Shown here one piece after another: positions 37,438 through 49,100 of a stretch of DNA of 64,000 nucleotides. Source of the stretch: Gymnorhina tibicen (Eukaryota > Chordata > Aves > Passeriformes > Artamidae); the NCBI GenBank assembly GCA_013399875.1, contig VXAZ01008127.1, forward strand, positions 430,456 to 494,455, in the 5' to 3' direction. The notes under the pieces were generated by a model. The model saw only the letters and a program-made list of their open reading frames with translations, was not told where the DNA came from and did not search any database. The position numbers were made by a program, and so were the translations under genes. Every line of letters begins with the position of its first letter. Position 1 is the first letter of the stretch.

Positions 37438-39263
37438 GGATGCTATCAAAGAGCTCGGGCCCACAGGGGTCCAAGACTTTTTGAGAGGTTTATCCTCAGA
37501 TCTTCCCCCGTTTCGGGCTGTTCCAGCCCAGCAGATTTACTGGCTTTGGCAGACCCACCAGAGTTAAATCAGCACAAGCAGAGGTGAAATTCTTTGCACC
37601 CCTGTGCCACAGCAGGCCCACGGGAGGCCGAGCACCTGCAGCCTGAGCAGCGTGGCCCTGTGGATAGAGGATTAGGATGTGGGAAGTCTTCTCCCCACAC
37701 TAAAGGTTCCCTCTTGGTCTCGTGATCCTCTGCAAAGTAGGTGCCTCTCTGTGCCCCTACCAAGCACTGGTGAAATAGAGCCAAGAGCATTTAATTTTTG
37801 AGATCTCCGAGGAAAATCTGCCCCAAAGTGTCTCTATCAGTGCGAGGCAAACACCAGCTTTGCCCTTCTGTTGCCTTTGGTGTGAAGGTAAGGACTGCTC
37901 AAGCCTACAAATTACAGAGCCCAAGTGAAGTCACAGTTTCAGCTGAGAAAAAAATAAAAGCTTGAGTGCACACTTCAGTGCAGTTCAAGAAATTAATATT
38001 TTGTTGCACTTCAAACAGGATGACGATGAAGTGAGAAGTCAGCCAAGCCACCTTGGGAAAGCCCAGTGGTGATTATGTGAGGGTGGGAAGGTTGCACATC
38101 TCAGTCTGCTTCAGTACCAGGTGGGAAAATTCCCAATTAAACCCAAAATACAGTACCTGTAATCATCAGGGGAGAGAAAAAAATAGCCAGGAATGCAAGT
38201 AGAGGAAATTGATTCTTGTTGCAATCAAGTGTCTTCCTTTCTCAACTTCTCTGCTCAAATATGAGTTACAATTTTTAATTCAAGTTCACTGCAGCTTATA
38301 GAATCTCTCAGCTCTCAAGGCCGGGTTTGAGGGCACCAGCAAGAAAAGTCAGCTCATAGAAGGAAAAGAAAATCAAGCCTTTCATCCTAAAAAGGAGCAT
38401 CAAAGCAATTCCATGTCAGAAGCCCAGAGCCCGAGCACCAGCTGCGAGGTGAAGAGATTCCTATCCCATTTTGCTCCCCGGCAGCACCGAGGGAAAACTG
38501 CTGCTGCTTTGGGCAAGGGTGTTGTGTCTCTGCTCTCCCTGCGAGCAGGGAGCAGCGGTGGCTCTGCTCCCAGCAGAACAAGTCCTCTGCAGAGCCACTG
38601 CCCACCTGTGCAGCCTGTCAGGCCCCAGACGGACCAGCTGCCCACTTTGTGCTGCCTGGCCATTGGTATTTAACTCTGGAAAGGGTGCAAAAAGGCCTGT
38701 GCTATGCACTCCTTCCTGATCCTCATCAAGCAGTGGTTCCACCGTGCTCTGAAGAACCAGGGCTTGTGGCATTTATAACTGCTGGAGCTGGGAATTCTTT
38801 TATTATCCACCCTGATGTGGAAACTACTGTACCACGACTCAGCTGTGCAACCTCCTGGGCACCAGGCAGGCTCAGGGTACACAGAGCTTTACGGGGTTAA
38901 TCCCAATGCAATCCCCAGGTAAATACAAGGCCTTCAGATGAGGGAGTCAAGCAAAATCACGCTACAAATAAAAATAACAACCCTCAAGAAGCTGTTGCCA
39001 AAGAGGCTAAGCCTCTGCGTCCAATTTGTGTCACGTTCAGGAAAGTGATGTTACAAAGCTGTGTCCGTGAGACTGTGCAATCCCAGGAACGTGGCTTTCA
39101 TTCTGGGACTAAAAGAGCTCCTTGCTGTGACACAGCCCATACCAGAACAGATGCTGGGCCAGCACAGACCGAGCTCCTCCACGCTGCTCCCGCCTGGAGA
39201 GGCCACTCGGGGTCAGCAGGAAGTGCCTGCAGCCCCCGGCGTGTTCCTGGTGGGGTTTGGCTT
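37438..39263. other. Unique non-coding stretch
   Basis: No gene or repeat recognised. Overlapping frames of about 80-120 codons on both strands around 38.4-39.4 kb reflect local GC-richness. Confidence 0.5.
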
Positions 39264-39758
39264 TGTCAGCCCAGAAACGAAACAACACACACTCTCGAGA
39301 TAACATTAACAGAGGAGGTAACACAGAAGTGGGTCTTTATTGGAGGCCTCCGGGGCAGTCATGGAAAATGTCCACAGAAGCCCACCCCGCACAGGGGGAC
39401 AGTTTTATAAGCTTAGTAAATTAGCATAATTGACAAAAAGCACCAATTAGGAGCACAAGTGCTGATGCAATTTCCCCCCCCAGTCCAAGCCCCTTCTAAG
39501 TCCTCCCCCCCCTCAGATGGGACTGTACTTTGTTGATGAAAATGTGTGTCAAAAAAGCTGGTTTTCGGCCTTGGTTTCTAAGGAGAACTAAGATATGAGC
39601 CTCAGAATGTGTTTTGTCTTCCTGCCTAGAAAAATGCTGAAGCTAAACTACAATAATAAGAAGCTACAAATAGATGGGTAAAGAATACAGGGACTATATA
39701 AAAGAAAAAAAAATGTAAAAACCAAAACGGCACCAACACGAGGAACAGGACTCCCACA
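39264..39758 (-). mobile_element. Probable solo LTR of an endogenous retrovirus
   Basis: Read on the minus strand it begins TGTGGGAGTCCTG and ends ...GGGCTGACA, giving the TG...CA ends of an LTR about 495 bp long. Inside, in order, are an A/T-rich TATATA box (reverse complement of 39694-39703), a C-rich/G-rich middle, and AATAAAG (complement of 39335-39341) about 70 bp before the end, the expected U3-R-U5 order. No primer-binding site or internal gag/pol/env follows, so it appears to be a solo LTR left by recombination. I could not find a matching target-site duplication, so the boundaries are approximate. The retroviral class is not assigned. Confidence 0.6.
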
Positions 39759-42700
39759 AGACCCTTCCAAAACCTTCTCCTCATTATCAGCAGGACCAAA
39801 CACAAACCAGATGGTCAAGTGGGTATTCCCTGCAAGGAATTCTCACACTCACATGGGGCATGAGAATGGAAAGGAGCCCACATCACAGAGGTCTGGCAAT
39901 CCTTCCCCTGTTTCCAGGGAAAACCCTGTGTACTGCAGACACCTCTCTCCTCTCCCAGTCACTGACCAAAGCCAGGGAACAATGCTGGAAAAAAAAAACC
40001 TGTGGGTTTTATAAGTTACTCAGAGGAATAAAAGGTTGAGATTGAAGCTGCAGTAGTAGAAACAGGACCAAGCTTTGTTGCCTTAGCTCAGGTGTTGACT
40101 GCTCCTTGCAAGAAAACAGGGTTGGACCAAAAGCAGCCAAAAATTAAATCCAAATTGCCCTCAAAACTGTTTTCATGTCAATATACTTCATTTTTCCCCA
40201 GAAGCTCTTTTTCGAATTTGCATTAAAAATACCAGAAATATTTCCAGGATTAAAGCCTGATTTACAGGTTACATGGCAGGTGACGAGTCATTTCAGTACT
40301 GCTTGGATGGCTCAGATACAACTTTATATTTTTTTTAATAGGCATAACAAATGAACATACTTTTGTAAGCAATGATTTCCATTCAAATAAAAAGCCATTT
40401 ATCAACAGCCTGAAAGGTTATTTGGTTTCTTGCCCCATACATACTTCAAAACACCAAGTGGGTATTATAGATGAGGGCGAGATTCAAAACTGAGCAGAGG
40501 CAGAAGCTGGGGTTACACAAACTTGGAGACAGCCTGCACTTCCCAGGCCATCAGAAAAACGCCACGAAAATCCTGGAAATTTCATGCGATGGGAACCACT
40601 TGGCATTCTTCCACAGCAAGGAACACTAAAGGACACGACTGGATTTATACACAGAGTAGATGGGGCCCTCACAGATGCCATGACCTGGAGCCTCTCTGGC
40701 TCTCCCCTACTTTCCATCTCCCTGGTTCCTGCTGCTCCTCCTCCAGCAGCCTTCCAAATCCCATCTCCCCAGCGCTTTCCCCAGGCTCCCTGCACCCCAA
40801 AGGCTTCCTTGCAGGCTCCCACTAAATGCCAAGACTTTTCCAAAGTGAAGTTTTTAAGCAACCAGAGGAGCCAATTTACAAGTCGTCACATCCTTCAGTT
40901 GTCGTTTATGTCCCTCCCCAGCTGCTCCAGCAAACAGCCCTTGTTGGTTGTGTTTTATTTTGGTGGCGCTCATTTAGCAGCCACATTCAGCATCTCTCCA
41001 CAAAATTGCACTCATTTAATTTCCCGTGTGAATCTGTTGACTGTTTGCAGGAGTTCAGAACAGCAGCACTTCTATGTAGCTCGTGAGCACTTCAGAACAT
41101 CTGCTGGGCACTGTGGGGAAAGCTGCATCTGAACCACAGGCCCTTAAGTCTTCTGCAGAGTTCAGCTCGTACAAAGAGCTCGCTTTTTGTTGAAATCTGC
41201 CCCGAAGAGAGAGACTGGAGAAAAGGAACAGGATTCACCATTGCCAAAACGCCTGACATGTTAACTGCCAGCCAAAGTTAATCCAGAATCAAGCAGAGCT
41301 CGTTATGTTCCTGACCCAGTCCCGTGATGGGTTCCCTCTGCTTGGGCCACAGGACAGCCCCAGCTCCTCATGACAGAGCTGGGCCCAGATCCAGCTCGGG
41401 TTTCCAAGTCCCACTGAAATATTTGCATGATCCTGGGGTTATTATTTTAGCTTCGACTGCACAGACTGTACAGTCAGCAGTACACATCCCATTTTCAAAT
41501 CCTATTCAGCAGCACCTGAAACTGGCTCCCGATCAAAACACAACCCAAGCCCAGGTCTCATTTTTTACACTGCCTTTCCCAGCAGACAGCCAGTAAGCTC
41601 CCCTTCAAAAGCCTTTTAATCCCTCTACAATTCTAAGCTTAACCCAAGATTTCTTCACTTAAAAAATTAAATAAGTGTAAAACTCACCTTAGCTGAAGAA
41701 GGATGTGCCTACCCCAAAACTATCCCAGCACCCAGCCTGAGCAAGCCTGGCAGTGCTGTCACAGACATTCCTCTGTCAAAACATACGTGCAGGATATATA
41801 CTTAGAGAAAAGGTATTTTATTAATGTGTCTGGACAGTTATTGTCTTCAGGCCAACAAGCTGAGTTTTGCAAGGGCAGTTTATACTGTAACTGAGAAGAA
41901 TAAATTCAGTGCTTTATTTCCACAACTGCTTTTGAAATATATACTTAATTCTTGAAATAGGGATAAGTATCTGCAGATATGTTGTCTAGAGAGGGACAAA
42001 AATAGGTCAGCACACCACGGTGTCTGCTAAATGACAACTGTGTCCCATGAAAGCAAATGGGATCATAAAGGAGACCTGCTCTAATACAGACACAGAAGGG
42101 AACGGTGTCTCTGCCGAGAGGAAAGGGAGGAGTGAGGGATAATTCATTTAGCCTCAATCCATCCAAGGCATTTACAGACACACACCATTTGACAAGCTCC
42201 CAGCCAGAGCTCTTAATCCAGGAGCTGACTGACCAGAAAATTCCTCCAGTTGTGACGGCCCAGCCAGCCAGCCCGAAGGGCCGGGTGCTCCGAGGGCAGA
42301 GCTGGTGCTCTGCGGTGAGCAGCCCCGTCCAAAACGTGTTGAACGATGCATCAAAGCCCAGGCACACAACAGCACTCAGTGCTTGTGAAAATCTAGGCTT
42401 CAGTGCCTGCAAACACTTAAGCACACGAATAACCGGGTCCTCCTGTTGACTTCGTGGTTGGCCTCGCCTGGCTATGCTGGGAAGCTGCTGCACGTGCTTG
42501 GGATGAGGAAGTGCTGTTAATAATGGTAATGCTGAGATCTCACTCGGCCTGGGGCACGTCAGAGCTGGGTAATTACGTAGGGAGGTGAGTTTAGGAGGAA
42601 ATAACAACCCCCCTCTTTCATGAAGAGCGAATTTCAGCCTGACAAATACAGCAGCTGAAGTAAACAAGTCCTGAAAGAATTCTGTACGTCAGGAAAAAAA

Positions 42701-44962
42701 AAAAGCAGGCATTGTGGGCAGCTATGGAAAAAACCATAAATCACTGCCCAGTGGTCAAAAAAAGCCAACTAAAGGTAAATGCTGTGAAATCCAAGTGAGA
42801 GCAGCACGAAAACATAAGATGCACTCTGGGTACACCCTGCCCTGGGGTACCCTGCCTGCACTGTTTCAGCCTGGATAGGAGGGGAGCAGGCAGATTCACA
42901 TTCACCTCCCAGCCAAGAGCAGGAATGATTTTCATTCTGGTGAGATAATCACAGAGGGTGATCACGAAAATCCTGATCTTTTCATTCCAATTCCTGCAAC
43001 TATGAATCAGCTGAAAAGCAGCACGCAGAATAACGCGTGGCAAAGGTGAATTCCATTTCCTCAGTGTACAAAAATGGATCTTTCAGATGAACTGAGCCAT
43101 GACACGTCTACAAGAGCAGCTCTGAAACCAAACTCACCCACTCTCCCTGGTGCTCACCCCAGCAGCACAGCCAGGGTTGGATTAGGGATTAAAAAATAAA
43201 AAACCAGGGAAAATGCCTTTAGAAAATCCTCTCCTGAGCAGGACAGATGGACCAGACACAAGAAGGGCATTTCCCACTCTGCAGAACCTTCACGAGAAAG
43301 AATTGTTGTGTGACCATTTTTGCTGCACTAATAAATTGGAGACAAGTTCCCAAGTGCCTCGAAGCTATCAGATATGCCCCAAATTATAGAAGACAGTTGT
43401 TGTGTAAGAAACAGTCCCCTCACAAACTCAAAGCCCTCCCAGTAAGATGAAATCACCTGGAGGTGAGTGGGTCCCTCCAGAGCCAAGACCTCTGCAGGAT
43501 GCTGTGGCAGCAGTGCCACCCTCCTGGGCAAGAAAAGGCCACTGGGATCCCTCCTGCCTGAGCTGAGGCACTTGTGTTCAGACAACATTAAAGTTTTCTC
43601 TAACCAAATCAATAGCAAGCCTTATTATGTCTCAGAATGGGGTGAATTACCTCCTGGAGGCTCCCGTGTGTCTCTCTGCTGAAAAAGAAGCCAGCGGGAG
43701 CAGGCAGCAATTCCTCCATGGCTAAGATCAGGGGTACTGAAGGCCTTCCTAAACGCTGAAAGTCACCAGAATTAAGTGTTCTCTGCAGACACATCACTGC
43801 AAACATTCCTCCACTACCAACTCTTTTTGGTCCTTTCTCTGGCTCTGGCCACCACGAGCAGCAAAGCACCAGACTCTGTGGAAATCAGATTTGACTGAGC
43901 ACGGGAATCCTTGTGTACCAATGAGTTATCCTTTGATTCGTGGCATATTCCAGATTAAAGTTCCAAAGAGCTACAAGAGGAGAGGCAACGCTCCGTTTCA
44001 GTCCTGAGGGCTGTGCTGATTTATTATTTCTGGCACCACACAGTGCATTGTTTGGTTGAGATTGGCTGTTAAAATCCATACTTAGGAAATGTAATATTCC
44101 TCTGGAAATGTCCCATTCTGATTCTTTTTTTAGATGGTATTTTATTGAGAGGAAGGGACAGGAATGAGCTTAGTAATGATGTTCTAAACCATTTCAGCTG
44201 GTAAAGTCAGGTAGACTAATATTGTATTTCCATTTGGCCTCTTATTTCTTTAACCAAAACTGAGATGAGACCCTTGTGAGAATTCTGGCAGAATAATTAA
44301 GGGTATGGCTGTCTATCTTCCTAAGAAAATAAAGGCAAAGATGCCAAAGGACTGGAGAATGGCCCCCTCCTCACTGTCTTCTCACACTGGCATTGCTCAA
44401 CAGCAGAATAAGAGACAACATGAACTCCAGCAATGCAAGTGAGCCAGACAGGGATCCACAACCACGAGCCTCTCCCGTGGCCAGATAATGCAGAGCCCTC
44501 TCTCCACTGGCTCGGGAGACACCTTGGCAGGCTGCACAGGCACAGGGCCAGTGAAAAGTAACTGCAGAGGCTGACAGAATTGTATAAAAGAAGAGTTTTC
44601 CCAAGCTCTGTGCCATACCCCCATCCCGGCTGATCACCTGTAAATCACACTCGTTGCCAAGTTATTAATAACTCCTTGATTTAATTCACAGAGGCCAGAC
44701 CTGCCACTCATGCTAATCAGTGTCACTTTACCACGGCTAACAAGCTTGCCACTTGTGAGATCCAAGCCCCCCGCGCTTGCCAACAGCAACCACTGCCTGG
44801 GAAATCAAGGCAGAACTTTGCAGTATGGCTAAAATTCGATTTTTAGGAATGAGCCTTCTTCCTCCTTGGGAGGATTTATCCTTTGTTTCCACGGAGACGC
44901 CAGAGGCCTCCATGCTGTCGCTGTGATGGAGCAATCACAGGGAGAAAGGAGCTAAGGATAAT
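39759..44962. other. Unique non-coding stretch
   Basis: Holds the longest open frame of the window (240 codons, 41945-42667, minus). It has no recognisable domain and overlaps a 114-codon plus-strand frame, so I treat it as chance. No clear transposon or tandem array seen. Confidence 0.5.
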
Positions 44963-45103
44963 ACCTGGAATTGTTCCAGGCCAGGTTGGAAGGGGCTTGG
45001 AGCAACCTGGGATAGTGGAAGGTGCCCCTGCCCATGGCAGGGGGTGGGAATGAGATAAGCTTTAGGATCCCTTCAACCCAAACCATCCTGTGAGGTTCCA
45101 TGA
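44963..45103 (+). mobile_element. CR1 LINE 3' end
   Basis: Contains 'ccaggccaggttggaaggg', 'gcttggagcaacctgggata', 'ggtgcccctgcccatggcag', 'ggtgggaatgagataagctt', 'taggatcccttcaacccaaa' and a decayed terminus 'gttccatga'. Closely similar in wording to the copies at 10.2 and 34.0 kb, so from related subfamilies. Confidence 0.9.
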
Positions 45104-45696
45104 CAAGCAGAGAGCACAAACACCGTGCTCTGCACCTGAGCTTGCTTTTTCCTCACCCAACACCGCAGCCTCTACCAAAGCACTGGCAGGCGGCAGAGAT
45201 TTGCACCTCCTGCAAGCTGCACTGAGAACAGGCCCCCCACGCCCTGGGCTGTGGGAAGCTCAGGAGCCCTGGCACTGCCACCAAGCCTCATCCAGCACCA
45301 GCGTGCTCTTGTCCTGACAGCCGGTGCCCAGAGCCTGGGACAGGCAGCTCCGCTCCCTCCCTGTGCCAGGCCAGGCCAGCCCCTCACCCCCCGGCAGCCA
45401 TCAGCACAATCGTGCTGGCAAATCTCTGAATCTGCTGTGTTTGAGGTTTGCAGGGTCAAACTAAATACTTGCTTCAGGCTACTCATAGCACCACTCATGC
45501 GGGATCCAGCTAAGAGTCACAGCTCCACAAAAATGAACTTCGCTTTTGATTTTCGCAGGGGCCGGGAGTGCACCTTTTCCTTGTCGCTCTCACAGGATTC
45601 TCTGGGTGTAAATACTTAATGGAAATGTTCCTGGAAACACATCACCATTAAAAAAAAGTGCGATCCCAGCAACGTTTGCATGAGACAATAGTCTGT

Positions 45697-45803
45697 AGCT
45701 CTGCATCATCCAAATCCAGATGTTTCTGGTGAGAAAGAAATAGATGACCTGAGAATTAAACCCAGGCCCCTTGGCTCCCCTCCAGATGCTCTACCAGCTG
45801 CTC
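45697..45803 (-). repeat. tRNA-derived SINE-like element, copy A
   Basis: On the minus strand this reads as a decayed tRNA followed by a tail. The D-arm/box A region is AGCAGCTGGTAGAGCATC. A five-pair anticodon-like stem TCTGG/CCAAG closes a seven-base loop, and the T-arm/box B is GGGTTTAATTC. The tail (about 45 bp, from TCATCTATTTCTTTCTCACC) is shared with copy B about 205 bp away in the same orientation. The D-arm looks most like tRNA-Lys. A MIR-like origin is the alternative. The decayed T-arm means it is not a functional tRNA. Confidence 0.6.
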
Positions 45804-45894
45804 ACACCAAATCCCCTCTGGTCAATTACTTTACTTGATGCTTCTAATCAACAATATTATATATGTGATGCTATAAACTTTTGTATTTAATATT

Positions 45895-46018
45895 AGCTCA
45901 TAACTCAGCATCCAAAAAGCAGATGTTTTTGGTGAGAAAGAAATTGATGACTTATCAGAGGACTGAACCCAGGCCCCCTGGCTCCCTTCCAGACAGTCTA
46001 CCAGCTGAGCTGCAAGGC
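45895..46018 (-). repeat. tRNA-derived SINE-like element, copy B
   Basis: The better preserved twin of copy A. On the minus strand GCTCAGCTGGTAGACTG is the D-arm, TCTGG-AAGGGAG-CCAGG a complete five-pair stem with seven-base loop, and GGGTTCAGTCC a near-canonical box B. The missing T before the anticodon position and a poor acceptor stem argue against a working tRNA. The shared tail TCATCAATTTCTTTCTCACC and the upstream word TAGCTC in both copies indicate a tandem duplication with a unit of about 205 bp rather than two independent insertions. Confidence 0.6.
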
Positions 46019-49000
46019 AAACCAGTCACCCCCTGCTCCCCCCCACCCCGCTGCCTTTCATGAAAGGAAAAGCATTTCACATCTCCCAGCGCAGGGATAT
46101 GTGAAAGATGTTTTAATAAACGCTTTTAGAACAGTACAATGCAGGCTTGCTTTGAGTCAGGAGAACACACTGCTTCCCAGAGGGAGGCTTTGCAGACAAG
46201 CTCCTTTTCTTTCCTAACAGGAGCCCTCGCTGAGGGCTCACGTACAACTGCCTGCAGAAGCAGCGTAATAGGTGACTAATTTAAACCCAAACTTCTTCAG
46301 CTTCTGCATGCCCTGCTGAAGATGGTCAGGAGACACTCCCTGCAAGGCTGCACTCGGGACAGCTCACTGCATCAGAGGATGCTGCAAAATATGAATGTTA
46401 AAGGAGCGAGAACAGGTTCCCGCAGGGCTGAAAGGTGCAGCACGGGCATCTCTGATTGATGGAAATTTAACGTGTTCCAGCCACTCAAAGCAGTTGAGCA
46501 AGGGCTTTCCTTCAAACCTGTGTTGATGCATCGAGCTCAGAGCAGTTCCTCCTGTGTTTGAAGCTGAGCCCATATTTCAGTGCTGCCCTGTACAAGGCCA
46601 GGCTCTGGTAACCCAGAGCAGAGCACAGTAACTTCTCTGCTCCTGCTTAACCACTCCAGGTACTAAATCACAGCATCAAGTATTGATTAAAGGCAAGAGC
46701 ACCAGTTTTATAACCATGAATTCACAGAGTTTTGCTCTTAAATTACAGCTATATAAGACATGATGAAAAGCAACTTCCATGAAACCCCAAAGCCCGCAGA
46801 CCTGAGAGCTCTGTTTAGGGTTACAGACAACGTCCACTACACATCTACAAATTGTAAGGAACAGAATTGTAAGGAGCAACTGTGAAAATATTATTGCAAC
46901 TGAAATGAATATGAAAGCAAAACCAGCACGCTGCGAAAATGTATTACAGAACGCTCTCCTAAGAGGCAATTCCAGCTTCCCAAACCCATGAAGACAATAT
47001 ACCCCTTCCAAGGAAAAACCACTTTTTAAGGAAAGAAAATATGGCTGCAAACATACAGAGAGCTGACAGTGATTTCAATTCCCTTGTTGGTACATTTGAC
47101 TAGACCTTAAGACCTTCAAGGTCTTACCTTAAGTTAACTTAATTTATAACAATGTTGTGGTTTTGCAAACCTCGGTAAGATTCAGTATTCACTGGTAGGG
47201 CAACTTATCCTGCCCAGCCAATGAAATTAGGCAAAAGCTTGGATAGATCCTCCGGCTGCTGGAAAAACAAACCTCTTCCCCAGTGAAAGAGATTTCTAAA
47301 TTCGGCGCTGTTCTGATCTGAAGACTCAGCATTATCTCGCCAACATTTCCAGTATAATCAAAGCAGCTGAAATCAAAGCTCAAGTAAAATATTCTGATTA
47401 AACTGCAAGGGCATAAAAAACTTTCCATTCAAGGACTAAAGCAGTGTAATCTCACTGAGTCATCTTTTACCAAAAATTTCACATGTCTCTGGTCAAATTA
47501 CTTTCCCAGACAGCATCAAGCTCTTTGGGAGGATATATTTTACCAAGGCTGTTTAACACAAAGAGAGGACAAAGAGAATCTGCATGGAAAGGAGAAACAA
47601 AGATGAAAAAATAAACCAGGTTGAGAGAGCTTAAAGGGCCAGGTGGGTAGAGACAGACCCAGGGGCAGGACCAGCAGGTCAGGGAGAAGTCCAGGTGTGG
47701 GATTCTGTTGTGAATTCCGCCTGTTGCTTAGCTGTGCCTTAAATCACACCTCCCCTGCTGGAGGAGGATTCTGAAGTCCTTGCCTGGATTTCCACCTTAT
47801 TAAGGACATCCAGCCTTCTCTGCTTTCAGATAGTTCATTAAGTCTTATCAGAAAAGTTAAAAGTACAGCAGAGGGATGTGAATGCTTGAGAAAGGTGCGC
47901 AGAATGTCCTCCAAATCAAGATAACACGGCCTTCTTAAAGCTAAACTACCCAGTAGGTGTTTGAAACTGAAGATATTTTCACTTTTTCCACCAATATTCA
48001 ACAAATGTTTACAATACGTCCACAGTAACTGTGGATTTCTTTATCCAATCACTTTAAACAATTTTTCCGCATTAAATGGAGTAGTAAAAGAAGAAGGTTT
48101 GAGAACAACAACAATCCTCCATTTTGGAGTTTTTGCTTTTTATCTATTTGCTACTTTAACAAACCCAACACCTTTATATTTTCACCCTGTGTAACCTTAC
48201 ATAACATTCCATCATCTGGCTCACACCGCCGTGCGTTCAAATTCTTCCCAGAGAGCTGGCAGCTTTCTCCATGGATAAAGGTCAAAACCAGTGCCGTCCA
48301 GGGGGGTAAAACTCCTTAAAACATTCCCTGCACTCTGGACTCCCACATCCAGGGAATCCCCGTGTCTGGAATGAGCACACTCAGGCAGCACCTGGGGCTG
48401 GCCAGGCCACGGCACACACGCAGAGTGCTGAGAGCTGCAGAACATCAGCAGGAGCTGGTGCAAATCCTGCTGGGCTTGTCCCCAGTGATACATCAGGGCA
48501 TGCAGCACCTCCCTGGCTGCTGGGCATGTAGCAGGATGGGACCCATAGTAGAGCTCTGTCCAAATAACTAAAACTAAGCAAGAACATTGTTAATGTATTT
48601 ACAGAGAGCAGTAAAGCGCCTGATGCTCTGCTGGGGGCACTAAGCTCAGCACTGGAGGCACAGAGGCAGAACAGAGCAAGCGGTGAGGGGCTGAGCTGCA
48701 GCCTGGAGGCACAGGCCTCCAGGACCCCACACAGCACAGAGCACGTGGCCTGTGAGAACACAACCCATTCATCTGCTCTGCGGCAGAAGAAGCGACATTC
48801 CAAAGCTCTCCATGTCTCAGCTCTCCTCGCATTTCACCAGTGCTAGTTCTCAGCAGATCTCACTGCCACGGGATGAGTTTTCAGCCAGTAGCCTTCAGCT
48901 AAGCCCTGCAGTGCCCGAGTATTCTCTGGCACCTTTTGGTCCCCAGTGCAGCTGTTTCAAAGCATTGGTGTGACTGACTCTGACAGACTCAGTCCTCAGC

Positions 49001-49064
49001 AATACCAAAAATTACACCACCATTTCGGAGTTTCCAACCTTTCCTTTGAACAGATTAATGAAGA
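46019..49064. other. Unique non-coding stretch
   Basis: Nothing recognised beyond a C-rich run near 46030-46051. Overlapping frames around 48.4-48.8 kb (140 codons, minus) show no domain. Confidence 0.5.
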
Positions 49065-49065
49065 C

Positions 49066-49100
<35 letters not shown>
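49065..49100. repeat. (TA)n microsatellite
   Basis: About 36 bp of alternating TA with one C interruption, fully self-complementary and able to extrude a cruciform. Confidence 0.92.

Noticed and set aside
41945..42667. 240-codon open frame, minus strand (longest in the window)
   Set aside because: No recognisable domain or signal sequence, overlaps a plus-strand frame, and no splice or promoter context.
45950..46018. Functional tRNA gene
   Set aside because: The acceptor stem does not pair, the base before the anticodon is A instead of T, and a similar decayed copy with the same tail lies nearby. A SINE-like relic fits better.
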